From positions 131,986 to 195,985 of the forward strand of contig JACIXY010000002.1 of assembly GCA_014360195.1 (NCBI GenBank): 64,000 nucleotides of DNA, read 5' to 3'. Both the position numbers and the translations under genes were made by a program. Numbering within the stretch: the first letter of the stretch is position 1; each line of letters opens with the position of its first letter. Of the stretch, positions 35,401 to 44,480 are shown in pieces. The DNA comes from Bacillota bacterium. GTDB lineage: Bacteria > Bacillota > SHA-98 > UBA4971. Below the pieces are notes generated by a model. The model made no database searches, was not told the origin of the DNA, and worked only from the letters and a program-made list of their open reading frames with translations.

Positions 35401-37338
35401 CTAGCTCGCCACACCGGCCTGGCACCCCGCCCCGGCCGGCCGATTTCGTTTTGTACGGGCGCGATACCAGCGGTATAGGAGCGCGCTAAGTATCATGGCC
35501 ACCCCGACATACGACCACATATCAGGGTTCACAAGCATCAGGCTGCCAACGCCCATCAGGGCTCTCTCCCAAAGCGAGAGCTTTCCCATGAAGTAGCCAT
35601 GAGTGCAGCAAGCTGTGGACAGACACGCTACAGTGGCTACGCCAACGGAGATCAGGAATCTGGGCAACGTTGTGTGCATCCCAAGCAACTCCGGCCGGTA
35701 CACCAGAAGAAACGGCAGCAAGAACCCCGGCGCAGCCAGGCGCAATGCCGTCATGGCCGTCTTGTTTGGGTTCGAGCCCGCGATCCCTGCCGCAGTATAA
35801 GAGGCCAGAGCCACCGGGGGTGTGATCCCTGACAGGCAGCCGAACCAGAAGACGAAGAAGTGGGCTGCGAGAGGCGGGACGTTCATGCGCGCAAGAGCCG
35901 GTGCCGCGATCGTCGCCACCACCACATAGCAGGCTGTGGCGGGAAGCCCCATGCTTGCGACCACCGAGGCGAGGAGCACGAACACGAGCGCAAGCAGCAC
36001 GATGCCCCCTGAGAGCTTCATCATGTTATACGCGACCACAGAGCCCAGCGCAGTCATGCCTGTGACCCCGACTATGAAGCCCACCACTGCGCAGGCAAGG
36101 CCGATGGGAACGATCTTACGCGCCCCGCCGTCGAGGGCCTCAATGATCTTCCCCGGCCCCATTCTCGACTTTCTCCCGAGAAAGCTAACCAACACCGTCG
36201 ATACCAGACCCGCGAACGCCGCTCTTACCGCAGTGATCCCGGTGACAAGGGCATAGATAATCACAAGGACCGGGATTACCAGGTATCCTTTTTCCTTGAG
36301 CACCTGCCCCAACCTGGGGAGGTCCTGTTTTGGTAGACCCTCAAGCCTCAGCCGCTGTGCTTCCATGTCTATCACGAACAGCAAGCACAGATAGTACAGG
36401 ACGGCCGGGATTATGCCGGCAACCATGATTGTGGTGTACGGGACCCCGAGGAACCCCGCCATGAGGAATGCGGCTGCCCCCATAATCGGCGGCATTATCA
36501 TGCCACCGGTCGACGCAGTAGCCTCCACAGCACCGGCGAAGTCCGGCGTGTATCCGATGCGCTTCATGAGAGGGATGGTGAAGCTCCCGGTAGTGGCCAC
36601 GTTTGCTATGGAACTTCCGCTTATAGTGCCCATGAATGCGCTTGACACCGCTGAGACCTGGGCGGGGCCGCCCCTTCTATGACCTATCAACGAGAACGCG
36701 AAATCATTGAAGAAGTCGCCTACCCCACTCTTCGCAAGGAACTCACCGAAGAGCACAAACAGGAAAAGATACGTGGCGGAAATAGTGAGCGTGGTCCCGA
36801 AGACTCCCGCGTCTGTCATGAACATCCTGGACACGATCCTTGACCACGGGAACCCGCCGTGAGCAAACACGCCCGGAAAGTACTGCCCGTAACGGGCATA
36901 GAGCAGGAACGCAATCGATAAAATCGGTAGTATCGGCCCCGTGGACCTCCGGCCCGCCTCAAGGACCAGGAGAAGTCCGATGACTGCCACGACGTAATCC
37001 CGAGGGAGAGGAATCATACCCCGACTGTATAAGGCGTCAAATGAGAAGCAAAAGTACAGGGCACATCCCGCCCCTATAACGGCGAAGACCCAATCGATGG
37101 CCGGAATCCTGTCCCGGGTTGCCCCACGTTTCGCTGGATACATCAAGAAACACAGGGCCATCAGAAATGCTAGATGTATCGCGTTGATTTTAAGCGTAGG
37201 CAGAAACGAAAAGCTATTCGCCCATATCTCGAACACCGAAAAGGCCACAGCGATTATGGAACATATAGCCGCCGCAACCCCTGCCAGCCGCCTCGGCCCT
37301 GACTGAGGTTTCGATGTACTTCCCAAGCCTGTTGCCAC
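35401..37338 (-). CDS. TRAP transporter permease, fused subunits (TAXI type), system 2
   Basis: A 645-residue integral membrane protein built like 18236-20131: N-terminal DctQ-like helices, then a DctM-like domain with GTISGSSIANVATTGSFTIP, EATASTGGMIMPPIMGAAAF and ITPPVALASYTAAGIA. GTG start behind GAGGAGG. It follows its TAXI protein gene after 148 bases. Order here is TAXI then permease, the reverse of system 1, so the two systems are independent acquisitions or rearranged copies rather than a recent tandem duplication. Confidence 0.94.
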   Translation of the reverse strand: MATGLGSTSKPQSGPRRLAGVAAAICSIIAVAFSVFEIWANSFSFLPTLKINAIHLAFLMALCFLMYPAKRGATRDRIPAIDWVFAVIGAGCALYFCFSFDALYSRGMIPLPRDYVVAVIGLLLVLEAGRRSTGPILPILSIAFLLYARYGQYFPGVFAHGGFPWSRIVSRMFMTDAGVFGTTLTISATYLFLFVLFGEFLAKSGVGDFFNDFAFSLIGHRRGGPAQVSAVSSAFMGTISGSSIANVATTGSFTIPLMKRIGYTPDFAGAVEATASTGGMIMPPIMGAAAFLMAGFLGVPYTTIMVAGIIPAVLYYLCLLFVIDMEAQRLRLEGLPKQDLPRLGQVLKEKGYLVIPVLVIIYALVTGITAVRAAFAGLVSTVLVSFLGRKSRMGPGKIIEALDGGARKIVPIGLACAVVGFIVGVTGMTALGSVVAYNMMKLSGGIVLLALVFVLLASVVASMGLPATACYVVVATIAAPALARMNVPPLAAHFFVFWFGCLSGITPPVALASYTAAGIAGSNPNKTAMTALRLAAPGFLLPFLLVYRPELLGMHTTLPRFLISVGVATVACLSTACCTHGYFMGKLSLWERALMGVGSLMLVNPDMWSYVGVAMILSALLYRWYRARTKRNRPAGAGCQAGVAS

Positions 37339-37485
37339 TTCCGTGCCTCCTCTGCGCCATGCCTTCCGACCAGCCCTGGCATGGCAACCTGATACCTAGC
37401 AGGCCCCAGGGCTATTCATTGCCTTGGACCCCGGGGCCCGACGGTTTACGCTGTTTTACCCACTCTTGCGGCCCAGCACAGGTCT

Positions 37486-38496
37486 CTATCCCTTGTACTC
37501 CGGTGGGATCAGCTTCTCGGGTATCTTGAGACCACGCTCCTTGAAGTAACGCACCGCCCCAGGGTGCAGCGGCGCGACCAGGCCGGGTATGGCACGCTCG
37601 AGCGACATGTACTCGAGTGCGGAATATGACTTGTGGATGTAGTCGAGGTTCTCGAAGATGGTTTTGGTGATCTTGTACACGAGTTCCTCAGGGATGTCTT
37701 TCCTGATACCGAGGGCAGTTGTCGTGGCGATGGTGCGTACAACATAGTCCTGGCCCGGGTACGTGTTCGCCGGTATCGTGAACTCGGCGAACTCCGGGTG
37801 CCGCTCACACGCACGCTCGATCTCCTCCTGCGTCAGAGAAAGTAGCCGCACCCCCACCCTGCTGGCAAACAGGTCCAGCACTGATGGATGAGGAATCCCG
37901 CCGGAAAGCTGCGCAGCCACGATCCGGCCGTCCTTTATGGCATCAGCAGACTGAGAGAAGCCCAGAAACTCAGGGACTATGTCCTTGTAGGTCATCCCGG
38001 CTCCGTCGAGGGCCGCTTTAGTATTCGGCTCAGTGCCGCTTCCGAGTTGGCCGACTGACACCCTCTTGCCCCTGAGATCCTGGTACGTTTTGATGCCCGA
38101 CTTCTCAGTCACAACCATCTGGACAACGTTTGGCCACAGCACCGTTATCATCCGGAGATCTTTGTAGGGTTTCCCCTCGAACGCCCCTTTGCCGTTGAAT
38201 GCGTCAACTACGACGCTTGCGAGGAGAACCGCTGCTTCCGCCTCGCCCCTCGCCATCATGTTGATGTTCTCGGGAGAACCACCTGATTCCTGAGCCGAGG
38301 CCACGACGCCCTCGCTGCCCAGTTTGCTATTGATGAGACTTGCAATCACCGAGCCCGCAGGATAGAACGACCCGCCCATGCTAGCGGTGGGTATACGGAT
38401 GAATACCTTCTTAGCAGCCTCTCCACCGTTCCCGATCAGGCTCACAGCAAGGGTAAGCGCCGCTACTACCACAATTGCCTTCATGAAAGCCCGCAC
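37486..38496 (-). CDS. TAXI family TRAP solute-binding protein, system 2
   Basis: A 336-residue secreted binding protein with a Sec signal (AIVVVAALTLAVSLIGNGGEA). The TAXI segments are RIPTASMGGSFYPAGSVIASL near the N-terminus, RVSVGQLGSGTEPNTKAAL in the middle and PLHPGAVRYFKERGL at the end. The GTG at 38496 has GGGAGGG seven bases upstream; longer reading frames lack a site. First gene of TRAP system 2; an operator-like TGGT repeat lies ~210 bases upstream. Confidence 0.93.
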   Translation of the reverse strand: MRAFMKAIVVVAALTLAVSLIGNGGEAAKKVFIRIPTASMGGSFYPAGSVIASLINSKLGSEGVVASAQESGGSPENINMMARGEAEAAVLLASVVVDAFNGKGAFEGKPYKDLRMITVLWPNVVQMVVTEKSGIKTYQDLRGKRVSVGQLGSGTEPNTKAALDGAGMTYKDIVPEFLGFSQSADAIKDGRIVAAQLSGGIPHPSVLDLFASRVGVRLLSLTQEEIERACERHPEFAEFTIPANTYPGQDYVVRTIATTTALGIRKDIPEELVYKITKTIFENLDYIHKSYSALEYMSLERAIPGLVAPLHPGAVRYFKERGLKIPEKLIPPEYKG

Positions 38497-39248
38497 AAAT
38501 ATCCCTCCCTGGACTACCGCCCGCAAAAGCAAGGCCGGTTGTGTTGTTGCTTTGCGATCTCGCAAGATCGCACGCACTTGCCCATGTGGTTACCATGTCT
38601 TACCGAATACTTCGTCAGAGCGTGCTTCGTTACGGTACAACGGTTTTTGTAGCGTGTACTGGTTGGCCCCCTCCTTTCCGGGTAATGTCCTTGCGGCAGG
38701 AGAGTTGATGGTACACCAAATACCATACCACCGGTGATCGACTATTCTACATCGCGTCCCGATCTCCTCCTTGTGAAGCAAAATGGCCCACCACCAAGAG
38801 TTGCCAGCCTCTTATATAGTGAGACCCATAACAGGAAGTAAGTGGTGCTGTCGCAATTGCAGCCTTTGCGTTCCTCTTCGTATAAAACCCAAACCGACCC
38901 GGACGTGGACACCGGAAGAGCGGTCCTCTAAAGGACCATACGGGACAGCGCGCGTGGAGAAGGAGATCACATCATCCATGCGGAAATGTCATTTTCAAGT
39001 GCCACCGCGTCTCATCCGGCATGTACGACCTGGAAGGAAGCACTGCCGGGTCGACCGCCGCCCCTCGGTCCCTAGACCGCTGAGGTCTACGGAAGCCTCG
39101 CGGCAAGACAGAAAGCTCGTGGTCATGTGCAGCCGTCAAACAGGTCGCACGAAGGCTAGCTGCACCGGTCGTGCCATCCCGGAGCAGGGTTCGAACACCG
39201 AGTCGATGGCTGGGAGCTTGACCTATCCGCCATATGAGGTGATGCAAA
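38497..39248. other. Divergent intergenic region (TRAP system 2 / GNAT gene)
   Basis: About 750 bases without a supportable gene. It holds the operator-like cluster at 38700-38730 and a small hairpin GGTCCT-CTAA-AGGACC (38922-38937) resembling the palindromes of the repeat loci. Frames reading right through here into the acetyltransferase start are fortuitous. Confidence 0.4.
38709..38732. promoter_or_regulatory. TGGT/ACCA operator-like cluster upstream of TRAP system 2
   Basis: TGGTACACCA (38709-38718, one change from the palindrome at 34305) is followed by two further ACCA half-sites in AATACCATACCACC. On the minus strand this reads as repeated TGGTAT units, like NanR/UxuR-type GntR binding regions. 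Confidence 0.5.
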
Positions 39249-39896
39249 ATGGCGACCGACGTCCACATACGCAACGCGCGACCCGACGACGCTCCCATAT
39301 GCGCCGCCCTTTTGAGGCTATCCTTCCCATCGGAGCGGGTAGCCGATACCATCTTCGGTCTCGGCGACCCGGACCGATCACGCAAGGCGCTCCGGGCCTT
39401 CTTCATGAGGGATGCGAACCGGTTCAGCTACGAGTTCGCAATGGTGGCTGAGGTCGGGGACAGGGTCGTAGGTATGCTCCTTGGATACGAGAGCCGCAGG
39501 ATAAGACGGCTGAACTTCAACATGGCCCTTCAGGCGCCGTTCGTGTATGGGTTGCGCGGGGCATTCCGCGTTGCCCTGCGCTCAGGCTCGCTCGTCTTCG
39601 CGATTCCCAAGCCCGGGCCGGGTGAGTTCTACATAGAGCACGTTGCAGTGCTTCCCGCATGGCGGAAACGCGGCATAGGCATGAAGCTCCTTGCCGCTGC
39701 GGAGGAGAGGGCCAGGGCCGCCGGACTTACCAAATGCTCGCTGGACGTCGAGCTAAGCAATACCGACGCTCGTAGGCTATATGAGCGCCTCGGCTATAGG
39801 CACGTCAGCACCCACATCCTGCAGGGGGAAGCCCGCCGCTGTGGAATCGGAGGGCTGCACCGGATGGTCAAGACCCTGTCTCAGAATACCGGATAG
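39249..39896 (+). CDS. GNAT family N-acetyltransferase
   Basis: A 215-residue acetyl-CoA dependent acetyltransferase. The N-terminal IRNARPDDAPICAALL begins the GNAT fold. Motif A, with the acetyl-CoA pyrophosphate loop, is VAVLPAWRKRGIGMKLLAAAEERA (about 138-161), followed by SLDVELSNTDARRLYERLGY. GAGGTGATGC precedes the ATG. Substrate unknown. It is followed by bioY after 63 bases. Confidence 0.94.
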   Translation: MATDVHIRNARPDDAPICAALLRLSFPSERVADTIFGLGDPDRSRKALRAFFMRDANRFSYEFAMVAEVGDRVVGMLLGYESRRIRRLNFNMALQAPFVYGLRGAFRVALRSGSLVFAIPKPGPGEFYIEHVAVLPAWRKRGIGMKLLAAAEERARAAGLTKCSLDVELSNTDARRLYERLGYRHVSTHILQGEARRCGIGGLHRMVKTLSQNTG

Positions 39897-39959
39897 CGGC
39901 GCCACAGATGCTGGGACATCACACAACGCTCGGACACAACACAATAGAGAGGACTGACA

Positions 39960-40532
39960 ATGGGGAAAACTAATGTATACTCGTTGACGAGGATAGCCCT
40001 GTTTGCCACGATCACAAGCGTGCTGGCATTCGTATCAATACCCTTACCGTTTAGCCCCGTTCCCCTAACAGCGCAATCGTTCGGCGTCATGCTCGCAGGC
40101 TTGCTGCTCGGCCCGAGGGAAGGGGCGTTGAGCCAGCTGCTTTACGTGCTCCTGGGCGCCGCAGGGCTGCCGATCTTCGCAGCGAACACCTCGGGCATAG
40201 GAGTGCTGGCAGGACCCACCGGCGGATATCTCTGGGGTTTCGTTGCGGGTGCATATGTCATCGGTTCTATGGTGCAAAGGCGAGCGAACGTCAAACCGCC
40301 CAGCACTAGCCTTTCGGTCTTCGCTTGCGTGGTAGGGGGAGTGGTCGTCGTCTACGTTTTCGGCATCCTCCAGCTCTCACTCACGACACGACTGCCGCTC
40401 GGCAAGGCAATCCTTGCGGGAGCACTACCATTCATTCCCGGCGATCTCTTGAAAGCCTGCATCGCCGGGCTCGCAGGCACCAGGCTCCGGGCAGCACTTC
40501 GCGCATCGTACACTCACCGCACTACCAAATAG
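39960..40532 (+). CDS. bioY: Biotin transporter BioY
   Basis: A 190-residue membrane S-component for biotin uptake through an ECF transporter, with six predicted helices. Diagnostic segments are ISIPLPFSPVPLTAQSF-like VSIPLPFSPVPLTAQSFGVML (about 25-45), GLLLGPREGALSQLLYVLLGAAGLPIF and GPTGGYLWGFVAGAY. AGAGGACTG precedes the ATG. No ECF ATPase or T-component gene is in the window and no BirA-type operator is evident. Confidence 0.95.
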   Translation: MGKTNVYSLTRIALFATITSVLAFVSIPLPFSPVPLTAQSFGVMLAGLLLGPREGALSQLLYVLLGAAGLPIFAANTSGIGVLAGPTGGYLWGFVAGAYVIGSMVQRRANVKPPSTSLSVFACVVGGVVVVYVFGILQLSLTTRLPLGKAILAGALPFIPGDLLKACIAGLAGTRLRAALRASYTHRTTK

Positions 40533-40666
40533 CGGTTCCCGTCCGAGCCGCGCCGGTGTGCCGATTGTGCCAGGGGAAACAGCCATAGCGGCCAAGCCTG
40601 AAGATAAAAGACGACGGTAGCATGCAAACTCCGAATCGACTGCCGAAGGATCTACCCGCTGCCGGG

Positions 40667-40940
40667 GCTTTGACGGCCAGCCATTCCTGCTCAGCGTGAC
40701 CGCGGGGCTGAAAGGCCATGACTTCGCTTTGACAGCCAGCAATTGCCATCCACCGCGGCTGTAAGGCCGAGAATCCCTGAGCGCTTCTGACCCCCCGCAG
40801 TTGTGCCACGTAACAGACTCAGCAGGAGCGGGACTTGGGGAGCGTGTTGTCAAAGGCGAGCATGAGTGTTTCTGCCCCCGAAGTTGTGCCACACGACGAA
40901 TTCAGCGCAGACGCGACTTAGGGGAAGCATTGTCAAACGC
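40667..40940. repeat. TTTGACA element, nested pair (one copy inserted in another)
   Basis: A ~139-base element (40722-40860), with inward-facing TTTGACA (40728-40734) and TGTCAAA (40848-40854) ends, lies inside an older copy whose left half is about 40667-40721 and right half about 40861-40940. The direct repeat CATGA flanks the inner copy (40717-40721 and 40861-40865), a 5-bp target duplication. Joining the two outer halves restores a sequence like the copy at 45912-46062. No coding capacity. Confidence 0.8.
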
Positions 40941-41018
40941 CAGCCTACCGCAGCTCGCTGCCGCCGAGCACGAGCGATGAACCAACGGCAGGCACCCGCC
41001 GCCGAGGTTCGCACACGC

Positions 41019-41681
41019 CTATCGGCCGCGCCCCTGGCCGTATCTGGCTTTGAAAAATTCCGCCTGCCGCGCGACCGTCTCCTGCGGAATTGGAACAGGG
41101 CCGCCGGCAAGCCTGCTAAGCAGAAACACCATAGCAGCCTTCTCGACAACCTCGCACACACCCATCGCCTCGTCGAGGTCGCGTCCGACGCCGATCACCC
41201 CGTGGTTCGCAAGGAGCACGGCGCTGTCGCCCCCCAGAGTGCGGACTGCAATCTCCGCAAGTTCCCGCGACCCAGCGGGGGCGAACTCCGCCACCTTGAT
41301 CTCGTGCCCGCCGGTAGTGGCAATCAAGGTTTCGAGGAAAGGCGGGATCGGGACGCGCGCCGAGGCGACAGCCGTAGCGTACATGGAGTGGGTATGCACC
41401 ACCGCGCCCACGTCGGGCCTCGCGCGCAGAATGTTCGCGTGCATCATATGTTCGATGGACGGCCGCCTCGCGCCCTCGACCACGCGCCCGTCGAAGTCGA
41501 CCCCGAGGATGTCTTCAGGCTTCAGAGACTCGTAGGCCATGCCGCTTGGAGTGATGTAGAAGTAGTTCATCCCCGGCAGCCGCGCGCTGATGTTCCCGCC
41601 GGTCCCGTACACAAGGCCGGTTCGGATCATGTGGACCCCTGCTTCGACTATTTGCCGCTTTAGTTCCAGATGCTCGTCCAC
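41019..41681 (-). CDS. Class II aldolase/adducin family protein
   Basis: A 220-residue zinc-dependent aldolase-family enzyme (fuculose-phosphate aldolase / ribulose-phosphate epimerase-like fold). Signatures are YGTGGNISARL (near 25), the metal His pair in GAVVHTHSMYATAVA (near 95) and LLANHGVIGVGRDLDEA (near 155). The start is GTG at 41681 with AGGAGG eight bases upstream; the upstream continuation of the frame is not family-like. The next gene in the same direction is upstream and encodes a GlcD-type oxidase, so hydroxy-acid or sugar-phosphate metabolism is plausible. Confidence 0.92.
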   Translation of the reverse strand: MDEHLELKRQIVEAGVHMIRTGLVYGTGGNISARLPGMNYFYITPSGMAYESLKPEDILGVDFDGRVVEGARRPSIEHMMHANILRARPDVGAVVHTHSMYATAVASARVPIPPFLETLIATTGGHEIKVAEFAPAGSRELAEIAVRTLGGDSAVLLANHGVIGVGRDLDEAMGVCEVVEKAAMVFLLSRLAGGPVPIPQETVARQAEFFKARYGQGRGR

Positions 41682-42241
41682 CAGACTCTCCTCCTGAAGA
41701 CAGCACAAGACGTCTCTGGGACTTAGATGTCCGATCTGACCCACAGGCATAAGCACCACCCGCCTGTTTCCGAGGCCAAGTGCCAGCAGCCGCAGGTAGC
41801 ACCCCATGCACCATTGCAGCGCGGGCCGCCAGTGCCGTCACAGGTACGATGTCCCCGCTACTGCTCGATGGGAAGAAGGCGCCCGGCACCCGGACGGGCT
41901 CCGTCCGCACCGCCCGCCCTCCCCCTGCCCGCCCGGCCGCGCACAATGTAGACCGCTCCTCTACGCTTAGTACTACTTTGCCAGACGCGTAATGCTATCC
42001 AATTCGGCAGGTCTGGCAAGCCCATTTGATGCACCAAGTCCTCGGCGTGGTGGCCTTTGACGGCGCAGTCTTGCCAAGGAATTCATACGTAACATATACG
42101 TAAATATACGTAACATAGTAGTACTAGCCTGCGACGGGCTCTGCGACGGCCGAAGGGTCACAGCACACACACGGTCTCCGCGCCCCCCGCGCAGCCGGAA
42201 ACAAGCAGTGCTAGCCGTGCTCTCACTACCCTCTTACGCCC
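41682..42241. other. 560-base gap with an AT-rich TACGTAA cluster
   Basis: No gene supported. An AT-rich island at 42084-42118 holds three to four copies of ACGTAA in phase (ATACGTAACATATACGTAA type, spacing 10-12 bases), unlike the GC-rich surroundings. It lies between the glcD stop and the aldolase start and could be an operator or promoter region for the aldolase gene. Confidence 0.45.
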
Positions 42242-43648
42242 TTACGGGACCACCTTGCCCGGGTTCAGGATGCCCGCGGGATCAAAAGCGCGCTTCAGGG
42301 CGCGCATAGCAGCCATGGTGGGCTCGTCCACCGCTTTTGGCATGAACCTTTTCTTGAAGATGCCGATGCCGTGCTCTCCTGTGATCATTCCTCCGAGGCT
42401 GAGCGCAGCCTCGAAGATGGCCTCGTTCACGCGGTCAAGCTCCGCGTTCCACTTCTCATCGCTTACACCGCGCTTGAGAACTCCCACGTGGACGTTGCCG
42501 TCCCCGGCGTGCCCCCAGTTCACTATCGGAAAGCCGCTGCGCTCCGATATCTCCTCAACAGCGCTGATGAGATCCGGGATCCGCACCCTTGGAACCACCA
42601 CGTCCTCGACCTCGACCCTCTCGCTGACAGCCTTCAGCGTCTCCAGGAGGACGCGCCTCGCGTGCCAGAGCTGGTCCTTCTGGAACGCGCTGTCGGCCAC
42701 CAGCACGTCGTCGGCCCCGCCCTCAAGGCAGATCTCGGCTACGGCTTCCACCTGGGCATCGATGTCCTCGCGCCTGTTGCCGTCGAGTCCCACTATGAGC
42801 TGAGCCTCAGCGTCGCTAAAGGGAAGCTCCTTCTCAAGGTACTTCTCGCACGCCTTCACGCTCTCCCTGTCCATGAACTCCAGCACCACCGGGACTATTC
42901 TCTTCGCTCGGACGATCTCTGTCACGGTGCGCGTCGCGTCGCGGAAGCTGTGGAACGGGACGAGAAGGTCGATCCGGTGCTGGGGCAGGGGAATGAGTTT
43001 GAGGATGGCCTGAGTTATGATACCCAGCGTCCCCTCGGACCCGATGAGGACGTTCGCAAGGTCATAGCCGGTGACGTTCTTCACGGTCTTGCCGCCGTAA
43101 CGAACCACGCTTCCGTCGGGAAGGACCGCCTCGACTCCCATGACGTAGTCGCGCGTTATCCCGTATTTGACCGCCCGCGGCCCACCGGCGTTCTCGGCGA
43201 TGTTGCCGCCGATGCTGCAGCTATCGAGGCTCGCCGGGTCGGGTGGGTAGAAAAGCCCCCGTGCCTCGACCTGCTTATGTAGCTCCCCGACCACCAGGCC
43301 AGGCTCCACGACGGCCATGAGGTTGTCTTCGTCCACCTCGATGAGCCTATTCATCCTCTCCATGGACACGACGATGCCGCCGTGCACCGGGAGCGCACCT
43401 CCCGAGAGCCCCGTCCCCAGGCCACGCGGGGTGACAGGGACGTTCTCTCGCGCGGCAAGCCGGACCACGCGTGCAACCTCCTCGGTCGAGCGCGGCTTCA
43501 CCACCACCTCGGGCATGTAGCGCCAGCCGGGCATCTCGTCATGCGAGTATGGCTCCAGGCCTTCCTCGCTGGTCACGACAGCCTCGGGTCCCACGACTTC
43601 GGCAAGCCGCTCCACCATCCGCGCATCAACCTTGCTGTACACGCGCAT
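42242..43648 (-). CDS. glcD: FAD-binding oxidase, glycolate oxidase subunit GlcD type
   Basis: A ~468-residue flavoprotein of the glycolate/D-lactate dehydrogenase family. The PCMH FAD domain shows VTPRGLGTGLSGGALPVHGG (near 75), SIGGNIAENAGGPRAVKYG (near 140) and GSEGTLGIITQAILKL (near 205). The C-terminal domain ends with NWGHAGDGNVHVGVL and GEHGIGIFKKRFM. Start uncertain: GGGAGGGG sits only two bases before the ATG at 43648, so a GTG six bases further in is equally likely. It oxidises a 2-hydroxy acid; no glcE/glcF partner genes follow. Confidence 0.92.
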   Translation of the reverse strand: MRVYSKVDARMVERLAEVVGPEAVVTSEEGLEPYSHDEMPGWRYMPEVVVKPRSTEEVARVVRLAARENVPVTPRGLGTGLSGGALPVHGGIVVSMERMNRLIEVDEDNLMAVVEPGLVVGELHKQVEARGLFYPPDPASLDSCSIGGNIAENAGGPRAVKYGITRDYVMGVEAVLPDGSVVRYGGKTVKNVTGYDLANVLIGSEGTLGIITQAILKLIPLPQHRIDLLVPFHSFRDATRTVTEIVRAKRIVPVVLEFMDRESVKACEKYLEKELPFSDAEAQLIVGLDGNRREDIDAQVEAVAEICLEGGADDVLVADSAFQKDQLWHARRVLLETLKAVSERVEVEDVVVPRVRIPDLISAVEEISERSGFPIVNWGHAGDGNVHVGVLKRGVSDEKWNAELDRVNEAIFEAALSLGGMITGEHGIGIFKKRFMPKAVDEPTMAAMRALKRAFDPAGILNPGKVVP

Positions 43649-43681
43649 CCCCTCCCGCGAAGAGTTTACCACCACGGGCAT

Positions 43682-44480
43682 GAGTCCGTAAACTGCTTCA
43701 TTGGATAGTTACAGCGTTGCACGATTGCACGGTTGCGGCGGGACGGGCTTGAGCGCCAGGCTAGGGACCGTGCAAGAGACGTCGGGGTGCGACGGGGCAG
43801 CCAAGCACTGGGGGCCGCGCAGGTCAGTCTCGTAGCCTAACGAGCAGCCTCGTCTCAGGCGCACCCGGGCTTGCAGTCCGCCGGGGGACGCGTGAGCCAC
43901 GTCATCCATAGGTCCATGGGCCTAAATGACGACTCCGCCAGGATCTCCACACGTACCAAGGCGATAGCAATCCCTGCATCAGGGGCCTGTTGATCCCCCG
44001 CCTTACGGCAGCGCGGGCCGGTGGAATCCCGAAGAGTGACCGCAGTGCATAAGTGCATAGCCAAAATAGCCAAACTGGTCGCCGCTGAGTGAGGGTGCAA
44101 AAACGTTCTCGATTCTTGGGAAGGGTTATAGACAGCCAAGTCAGGAGTTGAGGGATGGTGCCGTCACGGCGGCGCTTGGCGGCCGAGCGAGCCACGTGCG
44201 GCCCACACATGGTCCAACCCCGAGCTTGGGAGCTTGGGTCGGGCATGAGCTTGGGCGTTTACATGTTATTGTGTTATCTGCATGTCCAGCTACAGGGCGT
44301 ACAGGGCATACAGGTGCCTACGGGGTGAGGGCCAGGTGGCGGCGTTTCCCGGCCTTGCCATGTTTAGCATGATCGACCCGTGGCCAGGTGGCCGCGTGGC
44401 TGCGTTCCTCCCCGGGCAACCCATGGGATCCCAGGATCCCTTGCGCGCGTGGCCCCTGAGGGGAGCAACCCCGTGTGAAA
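43682..44480. other. Gene-free stretch before repeat locus 2
   Basis: About 800 bases without a supportable gene. About 44132-44215 resembles about 45829-45912 (shared GGCGGCCGA and TGCGGCCC blocks in the same order), so repeat-derived DNA begins before the palindrome array. Confidence 0.4.

Noticed and set aside
39180-39245. GGTTCGAAC near 39190 as a tRNA T-loop
   Set aside because: No acceptor, D or anticodon stems can be formed at the right distances.
38783-39451. Plus-strand frame overlapping the GNAT gene
   Set aside because: Out of frame with a clear acetyltransferase that has its own ribosome-binding site; the peptide has no family character.
39897-39959. BirA operator or riboswitch upstream of bioY
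   Set aside because: The 63-base gap has no TTGTTAAC-type dyad and is too short for a known vitamin riboswitch.
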